Shown: piece after piece, positions 28,201-36,600 of the stretch | How the letters are laid out: each line of letters starts with the position of its first letter | How positions within the stretch are numbered: the stretch's first letter is position 1 | NCBI GenBank assembly: GCA_033026295.1 | Contig: CM065180.1 | Location: 16,981,023-17,045,022 of the forward strand | Reading direction: 5' to 3' | Length of the DNA stretch: 64,000 nucleotides | Source: Channa striata | Taxonomy: Eukaryota > Chordata > Actinopteri > Anabantiformes > Channidae | Notes under the pieces: model-generated | The model's input: the letters and a program-made list of their open reading frames with translations, nothing else | Database searches by the model: none | Told to the model about the DNA's origin: nothing | Position numbers and translations under genes: made by a program

Positions 28201-28932
28201 AAATGAGAACTAATAAAACTTGACATTAAATTCTGCTAATAATGCTCTCTCATTTCTGGAAAAAATAAAATCAGCCTTCTTAAGAGTATCTGCAGTTGTG
28301 GCAGTTCCATGATCAAGTACTTGAGGTTAGGACAGAATAAACCAAATCCCTATGAACAAGACAAACTCCATAACTTAACATCAAGTATGCAAATCTTCCT
28401 AGAGGAAGGGAGGTGCTTTAATGAACATGATGCACTGTGCTCTCAAACTGACAGAACAAAAATACAAATATTTTTACCTTGGCATTGGAATCCTTGTTTT
28501 CCAAATCCCCTGTAACAAAATGCATATGTTAGACCCTGTCAATGTACAGCCATGATGTCACTCTTTTTAACATCTCTCTCAAACCTGTAGGCTAAAAGTC
28601 TGACAGCACTACAAAAAATTAATCTAGGAAATCAACAATGCACACATGCTTAAAAAAAAAAATAGCATAACTAAGAGTGAACATGTATTTCAACTTGCTG
28701 ACTAATCAGAGCATGCAAACATTTTATTTTTTTGGTCATTATCCAAACTGGAAAGTGATTCTTACCAAATGAAGTCTGTGCAATGGCTGCAGAACGTCGG
28801 CTGCTTGAAAAACCGCGCAATAAATTTGTGGTTTTTCACTTCATGCACATTTTTCTGCCGCAAAGCGCCTTTGCGGGCGAATCGGTTCCCGACCCCAGCC
28901 GAGTCATTATAATGCAAAAGATGATCAGCCAT
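1475..28932 (-). CDS. prkca: protein kinase C alpha, 5' coding part (exons 1-3; gene continues off the left edge)
   Basis: Conventional calcium-, diacylglycerol- and phosphatidylserine-dependent serine/threonine kinase of the cytosol and plasma membrane. The joined exons 28932-28766, 28509-28478 and 1557-1475 read in one frame for 94 residues. Residues near 17-27 are the pseudosubstrate (RFARKGALRQK), where Ala replaces the phospho-acceptor. The C1A domain then follows the zinc spacing H-X12-C-X2-C-X13-C-X2-C-X4-H-X2-C-X7-C exactly, spread over all three exons. Exons 2 and 3 are 32 and 83 bases, as I recall for mammalian PRKCA. Alpha is preferred over beta because of HKFIARFF, the GPDTD ending, and cep112 next door. 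C1B, C2 and kinase domains lie outside the window. The ATG at 28932 has A at -3 and G at +4. Intron 2 is about 26.9 kb and houses an antisense gene. Seen: frame, splice sites, motifs; known: family function. Confidence 0.95.
3175..3440 (+). repeat. degraded teleost interspersed repeat with CCAT head
   Basis: Begins with (CCAT)n, then TATCCTGTTCAGGATC, CCCAGCTGTCACTGGGCAAA, ACCATTCACAC, and ends in GGGGAGAACGTGCAAAGG and CCACACAGAAAGG. The same block order occurs at 52440. This is a very common fish repeat; the family is not assigned here. Confidence 0.7.
7940..8250. repeat. diverged direct repeats
   Basis: GCAAAAACCTCACAGCTAG (about 7953) recurs as GCAAACCTCACAGTTAG (about 8161). GATGACATCACTCGGAGGAG (8077), GATGATCTCATCTGGAGGCG (8117) and GATGTCATCTGGAGGAGTTT (8221) are three related units. 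Probably an old repeat element or local duplications. Confidence 0.5.
10685..10704. repeat. GA microsatellite
   Basis: Ten GA units in prkca intron 2. Confidence 0.9.
11602..11649. repeat. CA microsatellite, one interruption
   Basis: CA units broken once by a TA, in prkca intron 2. Confidence 0.95.
11792..11845. repeat. CA microsatellite
   Basis: About 27 uninterrupted CA units, only about 140 bases from the repeat at 11602. Confidence 0.95.
14520..14995 (+). mobile_element. 3' end of a non-LTR (LINE) retrotransposon, decayed
   Basis: Fragments of a reverse-transcriptase tail are readable with frameshifts and stops: GRDEDGQDQE, QRGQIEIVWT, RRFMDVVREDI, and a final CGDP before the terminal GGCGACCCCTGAAG. 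This ending is shared by abundant fish LINEs of the Rex/RTE type; the exact family is uncertain. It is inactive. Confidence 0.65.
16394..16426. repeat. CA microsatellite
   Basis: About 16 CA units in prkca intron 2. Confidence 0.93.
18630..18665. repeat. CA microsatellite
   Basis: About 18 CA units in prkca intron 2. Confidence 0.93.
22537..22610 (-). repeat. GGAT tetranucleotide repeat with attached fish repeat tail
   Basis: Four or five GGAT units run into ACTTCATTGATCCCGAGGGA and AATTCCAG, close to the widespread teleost CTTTATTGATCCCGAGGGAA sequence that is normally joined to such a short tandem repeat. Orientation is uncertain. Confidence 0.55.
25169..25221. repeat. CA microsatellite
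   Basis: About 26 uninterrupted CA units, 1.6 kb upstream of the nested gene. Confidence 0.95.
26726..26732 (+). promoter_or_regulatory. TATA box of the nested gene
   Basis: TATAAAA lies 119 bases before the start codon. A start of transcription near 26757 would give a 5' UTR of about 90 bases. This suggests a tissue-restricted gene with a focused start, unlike the TATA-less prkca and cep112 promoters. Confidence 0.6.
26845..26867 (+). CDS. nested gene exon 1 (coding part, signal peptide start)
   Basis: ATG at 26845, then GLGLLW and two bases of a split Trp codon; donor GTATGT at 26868. Reading on without splicing gives a stop within about 17 codons, so splicing is needed. The exon's 5' end probably lies near 26757, about 30 bases after the TATA box. 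Confidence 0.8.
26845..28105 (+). CDS. secreted, cysteine-free acidic protein of unknown family (341 aa), nested in prkca intron 2
   Basis: Spliced model: exons 26845-26867, 26952-27010, 27085-28003 and 28081-28105 join in phases 2, 1 and 2 to give 341 residues. The first 22 or so residues form a signal peptide: MGLGLLWW, a hydrophobic stretch, then cleavage probably near NGTAG/FPAPQ. The mature part has no cysteine, is rich in Ser, Gln, Asp, Glu, Pro and Tyr, and looks largely disordered. It carries one N-glycosylation sequon (NKS) and a dibasic KR near residue 322. A TATA box, a noncoding last exon and AATAAA complete a normal gene. It runs antisense to prkca. I do not recognise the family. 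Phase-2/1 introns argue against SCPP mineralisation genes, which use phase 0. An egg-coat or other extracellular-matrix role is only a guess. Confidence 0.85.
26952..27010 (+). CDS. nested gene exon 2 (rest of signal peptide)
   Basis: Acceptor CTCTTTTGCAG ends at 26951 and donor G/GTAAAG begins at 27011. Encodes the end of a Trp codon, ASLICFTQFNGTAGFPAPQ and one base of Val. It completes a hydrophobic signal sequence and the likely cleavage site. Confidence 0.82.
27085..28003 (+). CDS. nested gene exon 3 (main body of mature protein)
   Basis: Acceptor ATTTTACAG ends at 27084; donor AAAG/GTATAT begins at 28004. The 919 bases are fully open and encode 306 residues from VYTDEV. Visible features are an acidic N-terminal part (PEDAKFLNDEP), a Ser/Gly-rich middle, a Gln-rich stretch (FLQQQH) and a basic end with KR. 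The in-frame ATG at 27063 lies in the intron and is not the start. Confidence 0.9.
28081..28115 (+). CDS. nested gene exon 4 (last coding exon, stop at 28103-28105)
   Basis: Acceptor CTGTCTTCCAG ends at 28080. The exon completes an Arg codon and adds ANGNHHS and TAA. Donor CAG/GTAAAT follows at 28116, so ten noncoding bases precede one more intron. If the exon 3 donor is not used, the frame instead ends at 28026-28028 with YIHKLKA. Confidence 0.75.
28184..28235 (+). other. nested gene terminal noncoding exon and polyadenylation signal
   Basis: Acceptor CTCTTTCTTGCAG ends at 28183. AATAAA at 28212-28217 should direct cleavage near 28230-28240. The 3' end is thus only about 240 bases from prkca exon 2 on the other strand. 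Confidence 0.7.
28478..28509 (-). CDS. prkca: prkca coding exon 2 (32 bases), middle of C1A
   Basis: Minus-strand acceptor TTACAG before 28509 and donor AAG/GTAAAA after 28478. Encodes the end of a split Trp codon, then GFGKQGFQCQ and the first base of Val. It contributes a zinc-binding Cys. The length and phases join exon 1 to exon 3 without a break. Intron 1 is only 256 bases. Confidence 0.96.
28510..28765. other. prkca intron 1
   Basis: A 256-base AT-rich intron between coding exons 1 and 2, with donor GTAAGA and acceptor TTACAG on the minus strand. Nothing else seen. Confidence 0.9.
28766..28932 (-). CDS. prkca: prkca coding exon 1: N-terminus, pseudosubstrate, start of C1A
   Basis: Starts MADHLLHYND, passes through the pseudosubstrate and reaches the first zinc ligands (CSHC) and TDFI. 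The donor, read on the minus strand, is TTTG/GTAAG at 28766/28765 and splits the Trp codon in phase 2. The frame stays open upstream of the ATG, but no in-frame ATG lies there, so this start is favoured. Confidence 0.96.
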
Positions 28933-29330
28933 AATTGGGGGGGGAAAAAGAAAACAAAAAAAACTACACAGCCACAACTTCGTGCTGTCCCGGCCGATTT
29001 CCGCGAGGTTCGCGTCCCTTCGCAGCTCCTTGACAAGTGCTGCTGTAGCTGTTGGCGAAGCGCGCACCGCCCCTCTGCCGGGACCGCGGCCGAGCGCTCC
29101 TTTTTCATTCAAAGTGACGTTGGCGAACTCTGCCTTTGCGTGCCGTGGGAACGCCTCACTTCGACAGGACCCACGGACGACACGCACGCCCAGGTCCTCC
29201 ACGGAGACTATACGTTTCTGTGTAAAAGCAGTCGAATTCTTTATGGTTTTCTGTTAAAAAGAGACCTGAGCTCAAGTAGCCCGGATGACAAGCAGTATGC
29301 ATTTCATTATATATGATAGATGTGAAAGCC
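28933..29330 (-). promoter_or_regulatory. prkca: prkca 5' UTR and CpG-rich promoter region
   Basis: The stretch upstream of the prkca ATG is rich in CpG, densest at about 28970-29170, unlike the AT-rich DNA around it. I see no obvious TATA box in the expected place. This suits a broad CpG-type vertebrate promoter, with the first exon starting somewhere in this island. The exact transcription start cannot be read from sequence. Confidence 0.6.
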
Positions 29331-29899
29331 TAGGTTTCATGCAAAAGATATGTTGACTGTAATTTGTGAGCATTTTTTGTAAGCAAAGATTTTTGAAATG
29401 CAAATTGCACCTTATAATTAAAACTACATCCGATTTTTTTTATTTAAAACTAGATTTAAATTACAGTAGGTTTATACTGTAATTATTTGTTGTTAGCAAT
29501 TTGGCAAAAAAACTAACAAAAACAACAAAACGGGAACATACGAGGGGACCTGAAGGCGACACGTCCCTCCACCCGCCGTGGTAAATCTGGAGGCGTTGTG
29601 CGCCATCGTGTGGACTGAGACGGCTACAAACACCACAGAAAAAGAATAATGTCATTTCCATTTCCAACTCACACTGTTGATTGCAAAAACTAGAAATCAC
29701 AAAAATGTCTTGATTTAACTAAATTTAAAGCTTCATTGTTTGATAAAACTGGGCAAATGCAAGCTCTTTTCTGAAACACACTAATTTAAAAGAACGGAAA
29801 TTAGTGCGCAGTCTATAAGCAAATTATCATCTCTAGAAAGCGAAATAAAAAACACATGAAAACAGTTTACACGTTGGGGGAAAAAAAAATAAGTTTCTA
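29331..29899. promoter_or_regulatory. intergenic spacer between divergent prkca and cep112
   Basis: AT-rich spacer between the CpG-rich prkca 5' region and the cep112 core promoter. It has no gene and no recognisable repeat. The start codons of the two genes are 1.6 kb apart. Confidence 0.6.
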
Positions 29900-30000
29900 T
29901 GGTAACAGGAAGACGCTGCGTCGCCACGGAAACCGGATGTGGCGTAGCGTTAACACGCTAACATTTTGAACCAGTTTGAGCGGCGAAATCAGTGCTCAAG
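29900..30000 (+). promoter_or_regulatory. cep112: cep112 core promoter and noncoding exon 1
   Basis: A donor AAG/GTAAAA at 30001 pairs with the acceptor CCCCCAG at 30527-30529, just before the start codon, so a short noncoding first exon ends at 30000. Just upstream are an imperfect RFX X-box (GTCGCC-AC-GGAAAC, 29920-29933), an overlapping ETS-like site (ACCGGATGT, 29932-29940) and TTTGAA (29965-29970), which resembles a cell-cycle CHR element. No TATA box is seen. These sites suit a centrosome/cilium gene but are inferred from motifs only. Confidence 0.6.
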
Positions 30001-30535
30001 GTAAAACCCTTTTTAGTCAATGATGTATATCATTGAAAAACAGTGTTTTTAGCCGGTCTCTGGTCTGTTCATGAAAACTTGTGAGAAACTGGCGTGTCGG
30101 GAGCGTAAGACCGACCGGCTGTAGCTTGGCTAGCGCTAGTTTGCTAATGTTTACGCTAGTCTCACCGCTTCAAGTTAGCCAGAATAATAATAATAGTCTC
30201 CTTACGTATCTAACGTTAACATAAGGTAGTTTTCAACATCGTTCGCTGTAACCTTGTTTTAAGTTAACCACTTATAAAACTGTATTATTATTATGAATTA
30301 GTATTATTACATGACGCGGTGCTACCGGTTACATATAACGTTTACATCGTTTCCATGATTCTCTCCGATTTGAAATGGCGTGAAGGGGTTTGGTAACCAC
30401 GTTAATCACTCCCTGTAGCTAGTTAGCTAATGTAAGTTAACGTTAGGGAATCCTTGTTAAAACTGTCTTGTCAGTAAGTCAACAATAAGAATTATTAGCT
30501 GAAATAACCATTTAGTTCCATTCCCCCAGGACACC

Positions 30536-30635
30536 ATGAGCAAACATGAAGACTCATGGGAGAGGCTGGACACGGAGTTTGAACATCTTCTGCTGGACCT
30601 GAAGCCGTTTGTCCTTAAACACCCCGACAAGACAG
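30536..30635 (+). CDS. cep112: cep112 coding exon 1
   Basis: The exon starts at 30530 after CCCCCAG. From the ATG it encodes MSKHEDSWERLDTEF and continues to VLKHPDKT. Donor ACAG/GTGAGG at 30636. Ends in phase 1. Confidence 0.95.
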
Positions 30636-33600
30636 GTGAGGTTTGGTTTAACCCCCTTATTCAGTTTGGCAAGTAAATTTAAACACTAATGAGGCGATTG
30701 TTATAGCAGCATCCTTACTTGCAGGCTCCATTTTGTGCTGTTTCAGTTAGATTTGCAATACTGTGTTAAACTAACATGATGCACTTCATATATGAATACC
30801 CTGTCCTGATTCCAATGTTTTTAGAGCGCCAGCGATGTGCATTGTGGATAAAGAAGCTTTGTGACCCGGCAACATGTGGTTCGGGACTAATGGGTCGCAA
30901 GAACCGCAACATGTATGCCCGGTTGTTGATTCAGATGCTGAAAAAGGGGGTTCTGGAGGCGCCTTTCACAAGCAAACCAGAGCATGGCGGCCTCAAGGCT
31001 CTCCCGACTTACATGGTAAGACTGATTACTCCATCAAATCTGAAATATTGTTTTATTGTCTTCTAGTAGTAACACAACATCTGTGCAGTTTGAAACTAAT
31101 GTAATGGCATCCAATGGAATTTCAGTGTCTACACCTAATCATTTTGTGCCGTCTTTGAATTAATATTTTTAGTCTATCTATTTTGATGAGCCACTAAGTG
31201 GTCGGTCTGTGGAGCACAACGATGCAGGTCTGCCTGACTGGGTTACAGGAGAGCTGGATCGATATCCTGAGGACAGTTTGGCTGCCGTTCTGCTTAAGGA
31301 CAAAACCAGTTCCACACAAGTCGCAGCTCATCACAGGTACTGTCCTACTGAAGTTTATGTTAGTTAAATATAGAAAAGTATACTTCCAACATTTTACCTG
31401 AAAAATGGGGATGACAATTAATCGCCTTCCGTTACTGCGTTTGCAAGCTGCTGCAACTGAAATTCAAAATTTTAATTGCTGTAGTTCAAGCAAGCATCTC
31501 ATCTTTTTGAAACTTTTAATTATTATGCACGAGATTTAAAGTAAAGTCATCTGGGTCTGTACTGGGTAGCTGTTTCAAATCACCAAAATAACTCTTACCT
31601 ACTTTATAAGGCCGTATGATTTTCTACATAATCCCACCTATTAACCTTTGATTCGGTTTGGTCAAGTGTTTGTTGGAGAGACTATTCTTGTCCAGACAGT
31701 TTATTTTTCCATGTTTTTTTGACCTCATAGCAGTCGCCAAGTAAAATGCCTGAACATCATGTGTCCACGTGATTCCAAACCACAATCACTGGTCAATTAT
31801 TTGCCATTCTATGCTTTAAAAATATATATTATCGACAGTAATATTATGCTACTCACTATAAAGGCCAGCACAGTGACTACTGTAGGTTAGCAAGATCCCT
31901 ACTGATGTGAATTCTGAATGTTTTGAATGTGAATCAGTGAGTGAGTTTGGTCCTTAAACACAACTGTTGTATCTGGCAGACATCTCATAGTACTACTTGA
32001 GTTTGTCTAAATCTTTAATTGTTAATTTAATATCACCCCTAAAGACTTTGCGTGCTCTTATCCAAACGCTTTCTTGTTTGAAATATATCAAATTATATAA
32101 AGACAACAAAAAATTTAAAACCAAAGAGTGGGCATTCTGGCAAGGTATAATGTTCTTGCAGAAACTGTTTCTTAAAAAACAGCTTTCTTCTTGTGGCAGC
32201 TGTTGACTTAGCTTCTCTGATAAGTCTGCTTTAAAAAATCTTTGGATTCTATATAGAAGATACTGAATATAACACATAAGATTTTTATCCAGACATTCTC
32301 TTTTAAAGCTCTTTTATCAGTCTGAAAACATTGAACTTGGCTGTGAAGCTCGATACACACAGCACTCATGACTGATTGCCCATCATATTTGCTCAGCAGC
32401 ACTATCTGAAAAGCTGAACACATTGCCAAGTTCTTGCATCAGTCTGCATGAGCTGTCCATTCTGACTTTTCAAAGTGAAAAACTTCAAAACAGCATGAGA
32501 GAAGGAGGAACCTTTTGTATTATCTATCCATCTTTTTGTTCCTCTCCTCTTTACACAATCCCAGTTGTTGAACCTGAGGCCTAAAACCCCAGAGAGCAGC
32601 ACGGAAAGCACAGAAATAAAGTTTGGGAGCTTATTAGCTAAATACTGTAGTTTGGTTTCTCTTTTTGCATCAACATCTGCTGAATGCCTAAGGCGAATGT
32701 GCTTTACATTTGCATATACATATGTGTGGTCTCTTAACATATTCCAATAAATCGTAAAATTAACCAAGTTTTCTTATTGGATTTTTCACGTGACTGCAGT
32801 TCAGTCGCTTCATAAAGTGGTGTTGGTAATGGCTTTGGCTTTTTCATACCAGTTAACAGGGACAGGCAAATCGGAGGCCAGTGCCTTGTTAAGGTCATTA
32901 GCATAATGTAAGAAGAGCCGTGTAAGTGTAGTAAAGAGAGCTTAATATCCACCAGGGTGTTGTGTAAGCAAGACTGCGGGCTCTCTGCTGCCATATTTAA
33001 TTCTAACTTTACTGTCTGGCATTGTTAAATATTTGACTCTGAAAATGATCCACAGGACTTTTCACAGTTACACGAGTGTGATTTAGTAGTCTATCGTGTT
33101 TTAATTCTGGGTTGAAATAAAACATAATTGAAATGTGTGCTTATTTAATTACAGGCGATGCTGTTTTCTTAAATGCACTATAGTAGGAGCAACTTGCATT
33201 AGAAGTTTATGGATTATTCTTGTGTGTATCAATTGATTCAATTTAACATTGGCTGTTGCCTAAGGTAGATGTGCTTTACATATGCATGTGTGTATGTCAT
33301 TAGTCATGCTTGTATGACCAAAAGTCTGTTTGCATGATAGATGCTATGGACGGTATTAGACATGATTACAGACAATGTGGCCACTTTTTTTGTGAGACGC
33401 AGACCTTCCTCCCTTCTGCTATAGAGATTTTGTGGGGAGCAGACTGCTGAGTACCATAGTGTCTGATTGGGATAAGACCATGAAAGACTCTCAGATCACA
33501 GGCTAACACACTGATGGAGAAAATTAGCTGGGCCAAGAGTCCTTTTATGTGTCGCTCTCATTTAGATAAGATTAAATGGAAGGAACTCGTCTGACTCCCT

Positions 33601-36600
33601 CCCTATGATGTGGCAACGTTTGATCTCTGTCTCACTCACCATTAGTCAGGTGATGGGCAGGGCTTCTTTTAGCTTGTGAAACTTTTTTTTAGCTGTTTTG
33701 AAGTACTGTCTCATACAGAAATGCATATGCCAGACTATGTTTGTGTGTATTACCAGACACGTCATCCAACGACATTAGCCAGAAATGCCCGGAGCCAGTT
33801 CTGCAATGAATTCCACTACAGTGGTGCTATTTCAGATTTCGCCACAAGATAGAGCCACTGCTTTGTGTATGGCAGAAATTAATTCAAAAAGGTTTGTGGG
33901 AAAGCAAAAGCAGACAGTGAGGGTCAAGAGATTTTACAAAACAGCTGTCGTGAACAGGATAGGTCTGCTCCATCTTCTCAAGTGAGACAAACTGAGGAGA
34001 AAATAAAGGCAGAAATAATGGTGTGTAGCGGTTGGTTTTGACACAACTGCTAAAGTGTAGCTAAAAATCATGAAGTGTCTGGGGTTTTTTTTGGGGGGGG
34101 GGGGGTGTGTATGTGACTTTTTTTTTTTTTTTTAAGCCTTTCTTTTTGGTCTCATTTTCTTATTCTTAATCCTGTTTCCTATTGTTTTTAATGACTTCTG
34201 TCTCCCATCTGTGTGCTCTTTACTGACATATAAATACTTTTAACCCCCCATTTCTCCCTCCTTTTTTATTGTTACTGGTTAAGTGCGACTTTACCATTAT
34301 CCTTGAAGTTGCATTGATGTTGGTTTAAGCTCCTTATGTTTTACTCGCAGGATAGGAGTGTTTCAAAGGATTTTGCCTCCAGGTCTGAGGGTGTGTGAGG
34401 GATGTTTGTGTCCCAAGGTCAGACAGCTTTCCTGATGGAGCCTGGGTCTGAAGGCTGAGACCCAGGCCCACTGGCTCTGCACCTGGAGGTCAGACTGGGG
34501 AAGGGATGTCAGGCTGCTTTAATCAGCTTTTCAGAGGATCAGCATGGTGTTTTCATTTTCGTGTGTGTGTGTGTGGTTCTGGCCTGACTTGCCACTGCTT
34601 TGATCTCTGGGCCTCAGACTCTAGACACATCTGATTCAATTATCCTCATCCACCTGTTGACTTAGAGGCCCAAGATTGCAATGCTTGGCCCCCTTGTCCA
34701 AGTTTCATACTTGCATGTGTTTATGCATGAGCATGTAGGTGCGTGTAGATCTTTGGGCACATACAGACAAACCAGTGCGGGAGAGAGAATGAGTGGGTAC
34801 ACAAAAGGTAGCCTGCAAGGTGTGTGGTATATTTTTATTTATCTTATAAGTTATACATTTTTAAGTTTTAAATTTCCAAAACATGTATCTGTAGTCAGTA
34901 TTCTTATCTTGTGGTAGTTTATTTTATTTTTAGTATTTTTATGTACCTCAATTGTAATATTTTGCTACACTTGTAAAGCAATCGATAATTATAGTTTTGT
35001 AATTATTATAAATAATCTGCACTTTAATGGTTCTCAGGTCACGTCATGTATTTATAGTCCGTAAGATCTTGACTGTCAGTGAGATGCACCTTGTGAACAC
35101 GTGAAACAGTGGTGGCCTGGTAAGAGACGTGCGTTTGTGATCGAAAGGCTTCCGTTTCAAGATAGGTGGGGCAACCGAAAAGCAGTGCTTACCCTACCAA
35201 ACTACAATGCTATTAAGTTCTGATCCCAGCTGGTCAAATCTACCGGTGCAGCTGTAGCTCAGTTGGCAGTTGTCCACAGTGGTTCGATCCCCAGTCCCTC
35301 CTTTCTATATGTCGAAGTGTCTTTGGGCAAGACTCTGAACCCCAAGTTGCATGGCAGCCATCGCCATCGGTGTGTGAGTGTGTCTGCGTGAAAGAGTGAA
35401 TGCAACATTGTAAAGCTCTTTGGATAAAAAGTGCCACGTTTACCTGCACGGTGGTTACAGGTCAGACTGTCGTTAGGCTGGACAGCTTCCAGGACAGAAT
35501 GTGTGACAAAGTGATCAAGACATTCCTGCAAAACAGAGCTAGTCTCTTAGTTAAAACTATCCTGTTTTTACTGTTTAATATTGCGTGAGGGGTCAAGCTT
35601 CCTGTGTATGCAGCTGCCTAGCTGCAGAGTGCCCATGGTGACCCCTGTCTACCACAGCATCACTGTGCAACAGCTACAACCCACAATACCTATGTACTTT
35701 ATAATACCTATATACTAAATTAGTAGTTTAAAGATACATTATTACTCGATTGGTGTTAAACGTGTGTTTCTTAAGTTGCTAAATTTCATGAAAAAACATA
35801 CATAATGCAAAGCTGACTCTGCTTTCTCTCTGTCCTGTTCTATATCCAGTCTTTGCAGAACCTTTACAGTAATGGTTGTTGTTGTTTCCTTAATACTTGT
35901 CTTATTTTTCAGTTTTTTGTACCATCTTCATTCAGTTCGCATTAGCAGGCCATTTGTGCCTCATGTGCCTGTGTTTAATGAGACTTCGAGCTGTGTGTGT
36001 ACGAGGGGAAAAAGCAGAGTGAGAATGTGTGTATGTGTTTGTTTGTATGCCTGTATGAGAACGAATGTAAGCAGGATCCTTGTGAAGTGGCTGGTTTTAA
36101 CCATGATGGACATGATGAGGGACAATGGTTGAGTTGTATGATTATCAAACGATTATAAAGGCCATAGAGTGGTGCTCTGTGGGCTATGCATAGAAGCGGA
36201 CTGACGTACAGCTTTATTGTTTAGATAGAATAAAATGCAGTCCACAAACCATGCAACCAATGCCAGATGTCGATCTGTGTAAATAGCGACGCAGACTGCC
36301 TACGCAAGCACATTCGAGTGCAAAAAGAGAGACAAGAGCAGACTTCACGCGCGCACACACACACACACATTGTAGGTTAACCTCTAACACATTTCTTTCT
36401 GTTGCTCTTCCAGGAGAAGGCTATATGAGGAAAACAGCCCATCACGACCCATGGCCTCCAGTCCACTAAAGCAGTCACCCAGACATGATGCCAGAAGGGT
36501 TAGTTCATCATTGTACTTCAGGCTGTCAACCACACCTTTGGACTTCCCTGGCATATTTGTCTAAACATCCCGCAAGTAGCGTTTTTTTTTTTTTTTTTTT

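Larger units (their letters stand above)
31337..36413. other. cep112 intron after coding exon 3 (5.1 kb)
   Basis: Noncoding. It holds two copies of a short motif (32685-32728, 33255-33297), a G13 run and T16 run (34083-34135), two adjacent SINE-like units (35107-35205, 35245-35435) and a short CA repeat near 36351-36370. Confidence 0.8.

Noticed and set aside
28933..29202. N-terminal extension of prkca through the open frame upstream of MADHLL
   Set aside because: The frame is open but its upstream end starts at GTG, not ATG, and no in-frame ATG lies before the conserved start. GTG initiation is unlikely here, and the region is 5' UTR/CpG island.
28783..29316. 177-codon plus-strand open frame over the prkca first exon
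   Set aside because: It is the antisense shadow of the prkca exon and its CpG-rich 5' UTR.
35251..35300. A tRNA gene, from the A- and B-box sequences
   Set aside because: No cloverleaf with a full acceptor stem can be formed, and the sequence runs on into a SINE body.
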